DNA of 64,000 nucleotides, from positions 15,704 to 79,703 of the forward strand of contig JAFAMW010000067.1 in the NCBI GenBank assembly GCA_019232985.1, given 5' to 3'. This document shows, piece by piece, positions 52,192 through 62,000 of the stretch. Numbering within the stretch: position 1 is the first letter of the stretch; each line of letters begins with the position of its first letter. The notes under the pieces were generated by a model. It was not told where the DNA came from and made no database searches. It was given only the letters and a program-made list of their open reading frames with translations. Origin of the DNA: Roseateles sp. (GTDB taxonomy: Bacteria; Pseudomonadota; Gammaproteobacteria; Burkholderiales; Burkholderiaceae). A program made the translations under genes and the position numbers.

Positions 52192-54330
52192 TCATTCCTG
52201 CGTCGGCTCGGCGCCGACGATCAGCCGCTCGAACTGCAGACACAGATAGTTGGCGCGCAGCGTCGCCACGACGACGGGCCCGGCGACGGCGGGCCCGAAC
52301 GACGTGAAACCCGCCTCGCCGGCGCGTTTCGCCCAGGCTTCGAGCTGGGCGAGCCATTGTGGCGCCTGCTCGCTCGAGATGCCGCGCTCGGCCCGGCGCT
52401 GCAGCGCGGCGCGGAATTCGCCGAGCAGCGCCGGCAGCAGCGCCGGCGTGAGACGGGTTTCGGCGGCGCCCGGGCCGCCGCTGTCGGCGCGGGGCTTGAA
52501 TGCCGCCAACCACCTCGACACCAGGCCCTGCTCGGGGGCGGGGTCGAAGTGCAGCGCGTCGACGGCCGCCTGCCCGGCGGGGCCTTCGGTGCGAACAAGG
52601 CTCAGCGGCTCGGCCACGAGCCGATCCGCGCTCTGCCGCAGTCGCGCGACGAGCAGGGTCCCCGGTCTCGGCGGCGCGGCGTTCATGGCCTCGACGCGTG
52701 TGATCGCGTGGCGCGTGAACTCCGAGAACGCGAGCTCGGCGTCGAGCGTCTGGCCCTGCGCATCGTGGAGCGGCCAGACCAGGACCTGGCGGTTCGCGTC
52801 GAAGCGGGCCGCCCCGAAGCGCTCGGGGCGCAGGACCGCCCAGTCCTGCATCGGCTCGGGCTCGGCGAGCAGGCTGCGCTGGCCGTCGCGGCGCTGCTGC
52901 GCGAGCGCGGCCCACGACGCCTGCGGCGCGAGCGCCGCCGCGAAGTCGGCCGGCGCAAGCGCGGGCAGCACGGTCGCCCCGACGCTGTCCGCGGCCGACA
53001 GGCGGCCGGCCGGGTTGAGCTGGGCGTCGGTCAACACCAGGCGGCGTCCGGTGGCCTGCGCCGGGGCGCCGAGGCCGCTCCACGGGCCCGCGGCCTTGTA
53101 GCGTGCGAGCGGGTCGAAGCCGCGCTGCCCTTCGGGGCGCGCGTCGGTGCAGGCGTGGAAGCGCTGCTCGTCGGCCGACCAGAACAGCAGCGTCAGGCCC
53201 TGGTAGCCGGAGCCCGAACGCCAGGCCCAGGCGCCGAGGCCCAGCAGCTCGAGCGTCCCCACCGACGCGTAGCTCGAGCGCGCGCGCCCGACCAGCTGGA
53301 CCGGCGCCGCGCCGCGCGCGGCCGCCGCCTCGAGCGCCGCCACGAGCCCGTAGGCGAGCGTCAGCTCGTCGAACAGCAGGTGTTCGTCGGCGCCGCCCGC
53401 GCGCTCCAGCAGCTGTTCAACATGGTCGGCAATGCGGCGCAGCAGCAGCGCCAGGCGGTGGTACTCGGCGCCCTGCGACCAGGTGGCGAGCGTCGCGAAG
53501 CGCTCGCAGACGCCGCGCGACAGGTGGGCGAGGCCAAGCTCCAGGCATTCGCCGATCAGCTGAGCCGTGCGTGCGCGCAGGCGCTCGCGCGATTCGCGCA
53601 GCGCGGCTGCGGGCAGGTCGGCGAGTGCGTGGTCGCGGCCGAGGTCGAGCGCCGCGTTGCGCTCGCGCGCCGACGGCTCGGGCGGCATCGGCGTGCGCCC
53701 ATGCGCGAGCTGGAACGCGAGCACCGCCGCGACGCGGTATTTCTCGATCTGCGCGAGCTCGACGTCGGCGAGCAGGTTCTCGACGCCGCCGCCCATGTAG
53801 CGCAGGCTCACGCGCGGGCGCCGGAAGCCGAGCACCAGATGCGCGCTGCCGCCGATCTGCAGCGGGTTGTCGGGGTCGAGGTCGGCGACGAACTGCCAGG
53901 CCCAGCGATACCCGGCGCGGCCCGCGTGGGCGACGAGCGCCTTGGCCGGCAGCGCGAGCAGCGCGTCGCGCAGCGGCGCGAGCGCGTCGGCCGGCGCCTC
54001 GGGCGCGCCGGGCGCGGTCGCCGCGTCGGCGGCCGCGGGGGCGACGGCGCCGAGCCGCTGCAGCGTGATCGCGGCCGCGACGACATGCTGGCAGACGCCC
54101 GACGCAGGGCAGGTGCAGCGCGCGTGCGCCGGGCCGCGTGCGTCGAAGCTCACGCGCTGCTCGGCGATCGCGACGACGAGGCCGTCGTCGCGGTCGTCGA
54201 CGAGCGCGCCGGCCTGCTTCTCGAGATCCTTCAGCGCGCGCCGGAACAGGCCGCGGTTCGCGAGCGCGACGAACGCGTCCTCGTCGAAGCGCGCGAGCTG
54301 GTCGAGCAGCTGCTGCCTGAGCGGGCTCAC
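52192..54330 (-). CDS. yehQ: SWIM zinc-finger protein, YehQ-like
   Basis: 712 residues from a GTG overlapping the VWA stop by four bases. The SWIM finger lies at C72-x-C74-x5-C80-x-H82 (CTCPASGVCQH), in the region RVSFDARGPAHARCTCPASG. The rest is helical and beta-mixed with no further named domain. SWIM fingers bind DNA, RNA or protein. Last gene of the five-gene unit. The position after a VWA protein is that of yehQ in E. coli. Confidence 0.87.
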   Translation of the reverse strand: MSPLRQQLLDQLARFDEDAFVALANRGLFRRALKDLEKQAGALVDDRDDGLVVAIAEQRVSFDARGPAHARCTCPASGVCQHVVAAAITLQRLGAVAPAAADAATAPGAPEAPADALAPLRDALLALPAKALVAHAGRAGYRWAWQFVADLDPDNPLQIGGSAHLVLGFRRPRVSLRYMGGGVENLLADVELAQIEKYRVAAVLAFQLAHGRTPMPPEPSARERNAALDLGRDHALADLPAAALRESRERLRARTAQLIGECLELGLAHLSRGVCERFATLATWSQGAEYHRLALLLRRIADHVEQLLERAGGADEHLLFDELTLAYGLVAALEAAAARGAAPVQLVGRARSSYASVGTLELLGLGAWAWRSGSGYQGLTLLFWSADEQRFHACTDARPEGQRGFDPLARYKAAGPWSGLGAPAQATGRRLVLTDAQLNPAGRLSAADSVGATVLPALAPADFAAALAPQASWAALAQQRRDGQRSLLAEPEPMQDWAVLRPERFGAARFDANRQVLVWPLHDAQGQTLDAELAFSEFTRHAITRVEAMNAAPPRPGTLLVARLRQSADRLVAEPLSLVRTEGPAGQAAVDALHFDPAPEQGLVSRWLAAFKPRADSGGPGAAETRLTPALLPALLGEFRAALQRRAERGISSEQAPQWLAQLEAWAKRAGEAGFTSFGPAVAGPVVVATLRANYLCLQFERLIVGAEPTQE

Positions 54331-55448
54331 GAGACCACCTTGACGAGCCAATGCGCGAGCTGTTGCGGCGTCAGCGCCGCGATCTCCATGCCGCAGGCCG
54401 CAAGCCGCTCGGCCATCTGGCGGTCGTAGACCGGGTGGGCCTGGCCGTCGAGCGCGGCAAGGCCCAGCAGGCGCACGCGCGCCTCGGCGAGCTGCCGGAC
54501 TGCGCGCACGAGCTCGCCCGGCGGCGCGCCCTCGCAGAAGTCGGTCACGAGGACGAGGACCGTGCGCTGCGGGTTCTCGACGAGCTGGCCGCAGTAGCGC
54601 ACCGCCTGCGCGATGTCGGTGCCGCCGCCGAGCTGCACGCGCATCAGAGTCTCGACCGGGTCGTCGGCGTGGCCCGACAGGTCGACGACGCTGGTGTCGA
54701 ACACGACGATCCTGACGCGGAAGGCCGGCAGCGCGGCGAGGATGCCGGCCATCACGGCGCTGTGGATCACCGAGTCGGCCATGCTGGCGCTCTGGTCCAC
54801 GCACAGGATGATGTCCCATGGCAGGCGCCGCGCGTTGCGCTCGAAGAAGCGCAGCTGCTCGATCACGAGCCGGCGGCGCTCGGTGTCGAAATGCCGCAGA
54901 TTGCGGCGCAGCGTGCCGAGCGCGTCGAAGTTCCGCGCGACGGCCAGCGGCGAATGCCTGAAGCGGTTCAGCCGGCCCGCGAGCGCCTGCCGGACTTCCG
55001 ACTCGAGACGGCGGCGGATCTCGTCGACGACCCGGCGGACGACGCGCCGGGCCATCTCCAGCACCTCGCCGTGCAGGTGGCCGCGCAGCGTCAGCAGCGT
55101 GCGCAGCAGCTGCTGGTTGGGCTCGAGGCGCTCGAGCGTGCGCGGGTCGGTCACGAGCTCGGTCAGGCCGTAGCGGTCGAGCGCATGCTTCTCGATGATC
55201 TCGACGGTCTCCTGCGGAAACAGCTCGCGCACTTCGCCGAGCCAGGTCACGAGCGTCAACTGCGACGCGTCGAGCGAGCCCGGCCCCTGCTCGCCGCGCA
55301 GGCCGCGGCCCTGGTACTCGCGGCCGTACAGATAGTCGAGCGCCTGGTCCATGCGGCGCTGCGCGCCCTGCAGGCCCGGCCCGCCGCCGACGATGCGCCG
55401 CTCGGCGTATTTGCCGAGGACGAGGCGCCATTTGTCGAGCGGGCTCAC
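54327..55448 (-). CDS. yehP: VWA-domain protein, YehP-like
   Basis: 373 residues from GTG (four-base overlap with the DUF5682 stop). The N-terminal 200 residues are helical. The VWA domain starts WDIILCVDQSASMADS with MIDAS residues D218, S220 and S222; LGGGTDIAQA supplies the Thr and VLVTDFCEGA the Asp, so the metal site is complete. In MoxR-VWA systems the VWA protein binds the client or partner that the AAA+ ring remodels. Confidence 0.9.
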   Translation of the reverse strand: MSPLDKWRLVLGKYAERRIVGGGPGLQGAQRRMDQALDYLYGREYQGRGLRGEQGPGSLDASQLTLVTWLGEVRELFPQETVEIIEKHALDRYGLTELVTDPRTLERLEPNQQLLRTLLTLRGHLHGEVLEMARRVVRRVVDEIRRRLESEVRQALAGRLNRFRHSPLAVARNFDALGTLRRNLRHFDTERRRLVIEQLRFFERNARRLPWDIILCVDQSASMADSVIHSAVMAGILAALPAFRVRIVVFDTSVVDLSGHADDPVETLMRVQLGGGTDIAQAVRYCGQLVENPQRTVLVLVTDFCEGAPPGELVRAVRQLAEARVRLLGLAALDGQAHPVYDRQMAERLAACGMEIAALTPQQLAHWLVKVVS

Positions 55449-57898
55449 CGCGTCACCCAGTCGGCGAGGCCGTCGGCGGCGAGCGTGTCGGCGAGCCGCC
55501 CCGAGCAATCGAGGTGGGCCTGCAGCTGCGCGGCCGAGAGCTCGTAGTTCACGAGCCGGCCGAGGTCGTCGTGGCCGTGCAGCTGCGCGACGGCCGCGGC
55601 GATGCGGTCGGTCTCCTTGGGCGTCATCTGCGCGAACGCGAGGCGCAGCTCGGGCAGGTTCGCGACGAAGGCCGCGTCGTCCCATTGCTGCAGCGTGGCG
55701 TCGAGCACCTGGAGCAGTGCGGGCTGCTGCCAGGCGGCCTCGCGCGCGGTCTGCAGCAGGCCGCGCAGAAAAGCCACGGCCTCGCGCGGCGCGAGCATGC
55801 CGTTCAGGTGCCCGGCCAGCGCCTCGGCGAGCGCCGCGTCCGCCAGCCGGCCCGCGCTGTAGAGCAGGCCGGCCGCAGCGCCGCGGGTCAGCGCGGCCTC
55901 GTGCGCGGTCCGTAGCGTCTCGACCATCGACCAGTACAGCGTCGCGTCGAGATCGCGGCCGGCCTCGCTGAGCAGCAGTTCGCGCAGGCGCGCGAGGCCG
56001 TCGACGACGCCGGCGCCGTCGCCGCCGCGCAGCTCGCGCCCGAGGTAGACGGCGCGCTCGAACGCGGCGCGCAGCAGCTGCGGCAGCTCGCCGAGCTCGC
56101 GCGCCTCGAGCGGTTCGCGCGACTCGCGCAGCAGCCCGAGGCTGCCGGCAGCCGCGGCCAGCGACTCGAAACTCGCGTCGGCAGCCGCGGCCTGCGCGAG
56201 GATCGCGGCGACGCGCGGCAGGTGTTCGTGCAGGCCCAGCACGCAGGCCTGCGTCAAGAAGGCCGCGGCCGTCTTCGCGTCGCGGCTCGCCTGGCCGTTC
56301 TCGAAGCGCTCGAGGCGCGCGTCGAAGCGGTTCGCCACGGCCAGCGGCAGCGTCGTGCCGTAGACCGACGCCTCGACGAGCGCGGCCTCGGTCGCGGCCG
56401 AATGCGCGTAGTCCCAATGCTCCTGGAGCCGGTCCAGGCCGATGCCGTTGACGAAGTCGGGCCCCGCGGTGCGCGTCGCGAGCGGCACGCCGAGCAGGCC
56501 CAGGCCGTGCAGCAGCCGGCTCGTCACGCGGTGCTCGGCGCGTCGATAGAGGTCGAGCACGAGGCGGCGCGGCTGGGCGTCGTCGATCTTCAGGCGCTGG
56601 CGGCGCGCGCGGACTTCGAAGTCGCGCACCAGCGGCGGCGTGCTGCCGCCGGGCGGCACCCGGCCCATCGCCTGGCCGCCGAGCGCGCGGCGCGAGACCG
56701 CGAGCACGAGCGCGCCTTCGGCGTCAACGTCGCCCTGGACGAAGCAGCTCGTGACGGCGTCGAGCAGGTCCTCGCGCACGGGCGCCGGGCGCTCGCGCAG
56801 CCGCGCGAGCCGCAGCGCGTGCTCGAAGGCCGCCGTCAGCGCGGGCAGCGGCAGCGGCAGGCCGACGCGCTCGCGCAGCTCGGCCGCGATGTCGAACAGA
56901 AAGGACAGCGCGAGCTCCTCGCGCAGCTTCGGGCCGACCGGCAGGCCGGCCTTCGCGTGCTTGAGCGCGAGCTCCCAACCGCGCTGGTGCCAGGCCGGCG
57001 AAGTCATGCCCGCGGCGTAGCCGTTCAAGCGGTCGAGCCGGTCGAACGAGTAGCGGATCAGCGCCGATGCGGCGTCGCCGCTGCCGCCGCGATTGCCAGG
57101 AACCTCGGGCCGCTGCACGGGCCGGTCGAGCAGGTCCGGCAGGGCCACCGCGTGGAAGCCGCCGACGACGGCGAGCACCGGCCCGTCGCCGTCCCGGCGC
57201 GCGTCCAACGCCTGCCGGATATGCCAGGCCATCTCGGCCTCGCGCTGCAGCGTGCCGTCGGCGCGCAGCGCCGCGTCGCTGCACTCGTCGCGCGCGAGCC
57301 GGCAGTACGCGGCCATGTCGGCCAGGTGGGCGTCGAGCGTGCGCGTCGCCGCGGGTACCTCGAACAGGTGCTCCCACAGCTCCTCGTGGTCGCGGCAGCC
57401 GAGCCGCCGGGCCAGTGCCGCGAGCGCCTGGCTGCGCCGGTAATGGCGCTCGTCGAGCAGCGACTGCGCGGCGTCGTCGGGCGCTTCGGCCGCGCCGGCG
57501 GCCTCGAGCCGGCATTGCTGCGCGTAGTCGAGGTCGATGAAGCGGGCCGGCACGCCCTGCGCGGCCGCGGCGCGCAGCGCGACGAGCTCGGGCGAATGGT
57601 CGCAGAACGGGTAGTAGGCCGCGCGGCGCTGCTCGGGCGCGCCCGCGCCAGCCTGCTGGACCGCATAGGTATAGACGGCCAGCGGCATGCGCGCCTCGGC
57701 GTGCACGAGCAGCGGAATCAGCGGCGTGAACGCGGCCGGCCCTTCGACGAGCACGGCCGCAGGGCGCAGCTGCGCGAGCAGCGCCTGCAGCTGCCAGGCG
57801 CTCGCAGGGCTGTGGTGGCGCACCGGAAAGACGATCAGCTCGGGCGTGCGCAGGCGCGCGCCCAGCGCTCGCATCGCGTCGGTGCTCGGCGGCGACAT
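55445..57898 (-). CDS. yehM: DUF5682 family protein, YehM-like
   Basis: 817 residues. The N-terminus has FPVRHHSPASAWQLQALLAQ at 24-43 and RPAAVLVEGPAAFTPLIPL (Glu52); about residue 225-240 PVLAVVGGFHAVALPDLL follows. This pattern (x-HHS, then V-E, then VVG-x-H) resembles TraB/TIKI-type metal-dependent folds, which is my inference. The C-terminal 400 residues are helical repeats (DAKTAAAFLTQACVLGLHEH, EAVAFLRGLLQTAREAAW). Start set at MSPPSTDAM, 11 bases after the MoxR stop. Confidence 0.88.
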   Translation of the reverse strand: MSPPSTDAMRALGARLRTPELIVFPVRHHSPASAWQLQALLAQLRPAAVLVEGPAAFTPLIPLLVHAEARMPLAVYTYAVQQAGAGAPEQRRAAYYPFCDHSPELVALRAAAAQGVPARFIDLDYAQQCRLEAAGAAEAPDDAAQSLLDERHYRRSQALAALARRLGCRDHEELWEHLFEVPAATRTLDAHLADMAAYCRLARDECSDAALRADGTLQREAEMAWHIRQALDARRDGDGPVLAVVGGFHAVALPDLLDRPVQRPEVPGNRGGSGDAASALIRYSFDRLDRLNGYAAGMTSPAWHQRGWELALKHAKAGLPVGPKLREELALSFLFDIAAELRERVGLPLPLPALTAAFEHALRLARLRERPAPVREDLLDAVTSCFVQGDVDAEGALVLAVSRRALGGQAMGRVPPGGSTPPLVRDFEVRARRQRLKIDDAQPRRLVLDLYRRAEHRVTSRLLHGLGLLGVPLATRTAGPDFVNGIGLDRLQEHWDYAHSAATEAALVEASVYGTTLPLAVANRFDARLERFENGQASRDAKTAAAFLTQACVLGLHEHLPRVAAILAQAAAADASFESLAAAAGSLGLLRESREPLEARELGELPQLLRAAFERAVYLGRELRGGDGAGVVDGLARLRELLLSEAGRDLDATLYWSMVETLRTAHEAALTRGAAAGLLYSAGRLADAALAEALAGHLNGMLAPREAVAFLRGLLQTAREAAWQQPALLQVLDATLQQWDDAAFVANLPELRLAFAQMTPKETDRIAAAVAQLHGHDDLGRLVNYELSAAQLQAHLDCSGRLADTLAADGLADWVTR

Positions 57899-57909
57899 GC
57901 GAGTGCCGC

Positions 57910-59010
57910 TCAGCGCTCGAGCTCGCGGCGCGCGTCGAGCACGCGCTTCCACTGCCGGTCGCGCTGCGCGCGCTGCTTGACGACCACGTCGAAGTAATGG
58001 CGCAGCTTCTTGCCGTCGTCGGGGTTGTCCTTGAGCACGGTGCCGATCAGCTGCCTCGCCACATGCTCGCCGGCGACGCTGCCGTCGCCGAAGTAATGGG
58101 CGTCGAGGCAGGCCGCGTAGCCGACCGAGACCGCCTCGGCCGAGGACATCACGGCCGTCGGCTTCTCGACCACGACGCCGTCGCTCGTGACGCCGTGGCG
58201 CAGGTCGTGGAAGGCCGTCACGAGCAGGTCGACGACGTCGGGCGCGAACTCGACGTCGACCTGCGCGCGCGCGAGCAGCGCCTGGGTCTGCTCGCGCACG
58301 AGCTGGGTCTCGAGCTTGCGGTCGCCGATCGGCCGTACGGTCTCGAAGTTGAAGCGGCGCTTGAGCGCGCTCGACATCTTGTGCACGCCGCGGTCGCGGA
58401 TATTGGCCGTCGCGAGCACGTTGAAGCCGCGCGCGGCGAAGCGCGTCGACGCCGTGCCGTCGAGCTCGGGGATATGCAGCACCTTCTCCGACAGCAGGCT
58501 GATCAGGCAGTCCTGGATCTCGGGCTGGACGCGCGTGAGCTCCTCGAAGCGGCACAGTCCGCCGGCCTCCATCGCGTCGAACATCGGGCCCTTCACGAGC
58601 GCGCGCTCGCTCGGCCCTTCGGCCAGCAGCAGCGCGAAGTTCCACGTGTACTTGATCTGGTCCTCGCTCGTGCCAGCCGTGCCCTGGACGATGCACACCG
58701 AGCGGCCCGAGATCGCCGCCGCGAGCAGCTCGGACAGCATCGACTTCGCCGTGCCGGGCTCGCCGACGAGCAGCAGGCCGCGGTCGCTCATCAGCGTGAC
58801 GACGCAGCGGTCGATCAGCGCGTCGTCGCCGTAGAACTTGCGTTTGATGCCGAGCTTGTCGTCGCCGACGATGAAGCTGCGCACCGCGCGCGGCGAGAGC
58901 CGCCAGCCCTCGGGCCGGGGCCCGCGGTCGGTTTCGGCGAGGCGCGCGAGCTCCTCGGCGTGGGTCTGCTCGGCGGGCGCGCGCAGCACCGGGGTGAACG
59001 TCGTCGTCAT
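57910..59010 (-). CDS. yehL: MoxR-family AAA+ ATPase, YehL-like
   Basis: 366 residues. Walker A GEPGTAKS at 83-90 in LLLVGEPGTAKSMLSELLAA. The Walker B region reads LCRFEELTRVQPEIQDCL, with Glu in place of the usual Asp of DE, while sensor 1 (VLATANIRD) and the Arg finger region (KMSSALKRRFNFE) are present. MoxR ATPases form hexamers and act as chaperones for VWA partners. Starts two bases after the DUF4132 stop. Second gene of the operon. Confidence 0.92.
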   Translation of the reverse strand: MTTTFTPVLRAPAEQTHAEELARLAETDRGPRPEGWRLSPRAVRSFIVGDDKLGIKRKFYGDDALIDRCVVTLMSDRGLLLVGEPGTAKSMLSELLAAAISGRSVCIVQGTAGTSEDQIKYTWNFALLLAEGPSERALVKGPMFDAMEAGGLCRFEELTRVQPEIQDCLISLLSEKVLHIPELDGTASTRFAARGFNVLATANIRDRGVHKMSSALKRRFNFETVRPIGDRKLETQLVREQTQALLARAQVDVEFAPDVVDLLVTAFHDLRHGVTSDGVVVEKPTAVMSSAEAVSVGYAACLDAHYFGDGSVAGEHVARQLIGTVLKDNPDDGKKLRHYFDVVVKQRAQRDRQWKRVLDARRELER

Positions 59011-59012
59011 GT

Positions 59013-62000
59013 TCAGTACTCGCTCTTCTTTTCCCAGGCGGGGTCGAAGCCGGTCCCCTCGGCGGCGATCAGGCGCAGGTCGTTGTAGCACTCGCTGAGC
59101 AGCACGGCCGGCACCTGCGACAGCGCGATCCGGCCGCGCTGCTCGCCGCCCGCCTGGCTCGACGCGAACGACAGGTTCAGCAGCGCGACGCTGCGGTTTT
59201 CCTCGGGCAGCGGGTTGCCGGTGAATTCGATCACGGCCTGCAGGCCCAGCGTCGGGAAACGCTTCTCGTAGACGTGGAACCAGCCGCCGTCCTCGGCCGG
59301 GCCGCGCGCGTAGCCGAGCTTGAGGGCGCGGCCGCGCAGCGCGAACGCCTCGAGCAGATGCCCCTTGAAGTCGAGGATCTGGTCGGCCCGCGCGAGCTCG
59401 GCTGGCAGCGCGTAGCGGCCCTTGCCGAGCTGCTGGAACAGCGGCTTGACCTCGTAGTCGACGAGGTGCTGCTGCCACGCCGCGACCGCCTCGCCGCCGA
59501 GCAGCGAGTCGTGGGCGAGCCGCACCGTCGCGGTCTCGGGCAGTGTCACCGCGTCGTCGTCGCAGCTCGACAGCGTGCCGTCGTCGAGCGGCCGGAACGC
59601 CTGCACGACCTCGCCGCCCTCGACCCGGACCCAGACCAGGCGCTGCACGAGGTGGCGCATGACCGGGTGCTCGAACAGGTAGGCGCGCCAGTCGGCGTAA
59701 GGCCATGCGCGCTCGGTGCACAGCGCCTCGTAGAGGCGGTCGGTCTGCAGGTCGACGATGCTCTTGAGTTCCTTGCGCGCCGCGCTGAACGCCTTCTTCG
59801 CCTGCTTGGCGGCGTCGGCGTCGTCGTCCTGCCGGGGCTCGGGCAGCGCGGCGATCTTCTTGCCCTCGGGGTTGAACAGCTCGACCCGGAAGTCGGGCAG
59901 CAGCCGGGCCTCGAACGCGCGCGGCCCGTAGCTGAGCTCGAGGGCGCCGGCCTCGTCGAAGCCCGCAGAGGGAATCGTGCGGTCCGCGAGCTCGGCCAGC
60001 GACCAGCCTTTACGCTCGGCCAGCGCCTCGGCCTGGCGCGTCGCCTCCTCCTGGAAGCTGCGCGTGCGAAAGCGCGAGCCGATCGCGAGCATCAGCTGGG
60101 TCGCGCTCGGGTGCTCGATCCACGCGAGCATCGCGATCAGCGCCTTGCCCTGCGACGCGCGCGAGCCGTACCACTCCTTGAGGAAGCGCTGCGTCGGCGC
60201 GGCCGCGCGCTCGGCCGCGCAGGCCGCCGCGATCGCGAGCAGGCCCTTGCTGCCCGTCGCCGAGCCCGCGGGCTGGCGCAGCTGCGCGGGCAGGTAGGCC
60301 GCGATCAGCTGCTCCAGCGACATGCCGAGCTTGGGGTCATCCTGGTAGTACTGCGGGTAGCGCGACATCGACTGCTGCGTCGACTGGGCCGCGGCGCGCG
60401 CGCGCTCGAGCGCCTCGTCGGGCGTGATCGGGCGAACGTCCTCCTGCAGCCAGGCCTCGAGCACGAACTGGCCCAGGGCCTCGCGGTCGCGCGCGTCGAA
60501 CATCGCGCAGTACTTGCGCAGCACCGCGTTGGGCTCGGGCTGCTTCTGCTTGACCGCCTGGACCAGCATCCATTTCACGATGTCGGCCGACACCGGGCCC
60601 TGGCCGTCGGCCCAGCGGACCCCGGGCAGCGCCTGCCACGGGAACCAGTCGAGCTCCTTGGGCAGGCCCTTCGCGAGCGACTTCGTGGCCTCGGTGCCGA
60701 GCGCGTCGCGGTCCAGGTATTTCTCGACCGCCTGGCCCAGTTGCTGCAGGGCGTCGAGCAGCGCGCCCTTGGCGAGGTCGTTCTTCTCCTTGCGAACGGC
60801 CTTCTCGAGCGCCGGGACCGCAGGCGCGTGGCGCAGCCGGCCCAGCCACTGGGCGGCCAGCATGCGCACCTCGGCCTTGCCGTTGTCGAGCGCCTCGACG
60901 ATGCGCGTCTCCTTGCCCGGCAGGCCGTGCAGTGCTTCCTGGGCCGGCAGGCGGTCGGTCTTGGCCGGGCCGAGCGCGAGGCCGAATAGCGCGTTGACCG
61001 CCACGGCCGGCGGGCTCGGCAGCGTCGCCAGCGCGCGGTACAGGCCCTTCTTGTCGAAGGAATAGGACTTGATCGGGTTGTTCGTCAGCAGCTCGACGAG
61101 CCAGTCGAGCCGGCTCGCGAAGTAGGGCCAGACGTCGGCGGCCGGCCAGGTCGTCGCGAACGGGTGCCAGCTGCTGCAGTAGTCGACGAGCAGGATCTTG
61201 CCGTCGCATCCCGCCCCGTCGAGCAGGGCCGCGAGCTCGAGCAGGGTCGGGCGGCCGGTACGGGCGTGCAGCGCGTCGAAGACGCGCCGCGCCGGGACCG
61301 ACAGCGAGCCGTCGTTCGAGTTGGCGAGGCCGAAGAAGGACAGCAGCTTGAACGCGCCGACCGGCGTTAGCGCGCCGGACTCGGCGAGCGCGATCAGGCC
61401 GGGCGCGACATGGCCCCACGCACGCCGTCGTGCGTCAGCCCGCTGCGAGGGCTCGAGCGTGGCCGAGTCGAGCTCGCGCTGCAGGGCGTCGATGTCGGCG
61501 CTCGTGAACGGCTGGTGCTGGTGCAGCGGGAACTTGTGCCCGTTGGCGAGCATGCGCGCCTGGTGCTCGCGCGACTGCGCGTTCGACTTCTCGATCGCTG
61601 CGTTGGCGTCTTTCCAGAGCGTGTCGAGCAGGCCGGCGTCGATGCGGTTCGCGGCCGGCGACCAGTCGATCACGGGCGTGTCGTACGCGTAGTCGTCGGC
61701 CCCGGCGCCCTTGGCCGCCTGCGCGGCCTGCCATTCGCCGATCAGGGCCTGGACAGACGGCGCCTTGTCGGCGCCGGCGGTCTGCCGCGCCCAGTCCATC
61801 CGCGCCGTGTCGCCGAGCTCGCTTGCGAGCCGGAAGCTCAGCGACAGCGCTTGCGCGCGCTGCTCGGGCTTGCTAGCGGCCGCGAGCTCGGCGAGCGGTG
61901 CGTAGACCGCCTCGCCGCAGCGGCGCAGCAGCGGCTCGGCGGCGAGCCGCACCTGCTTGCTGCTCGCAGTCGCGAGCTGGCACAGCTGCGGCGCGAGCCC

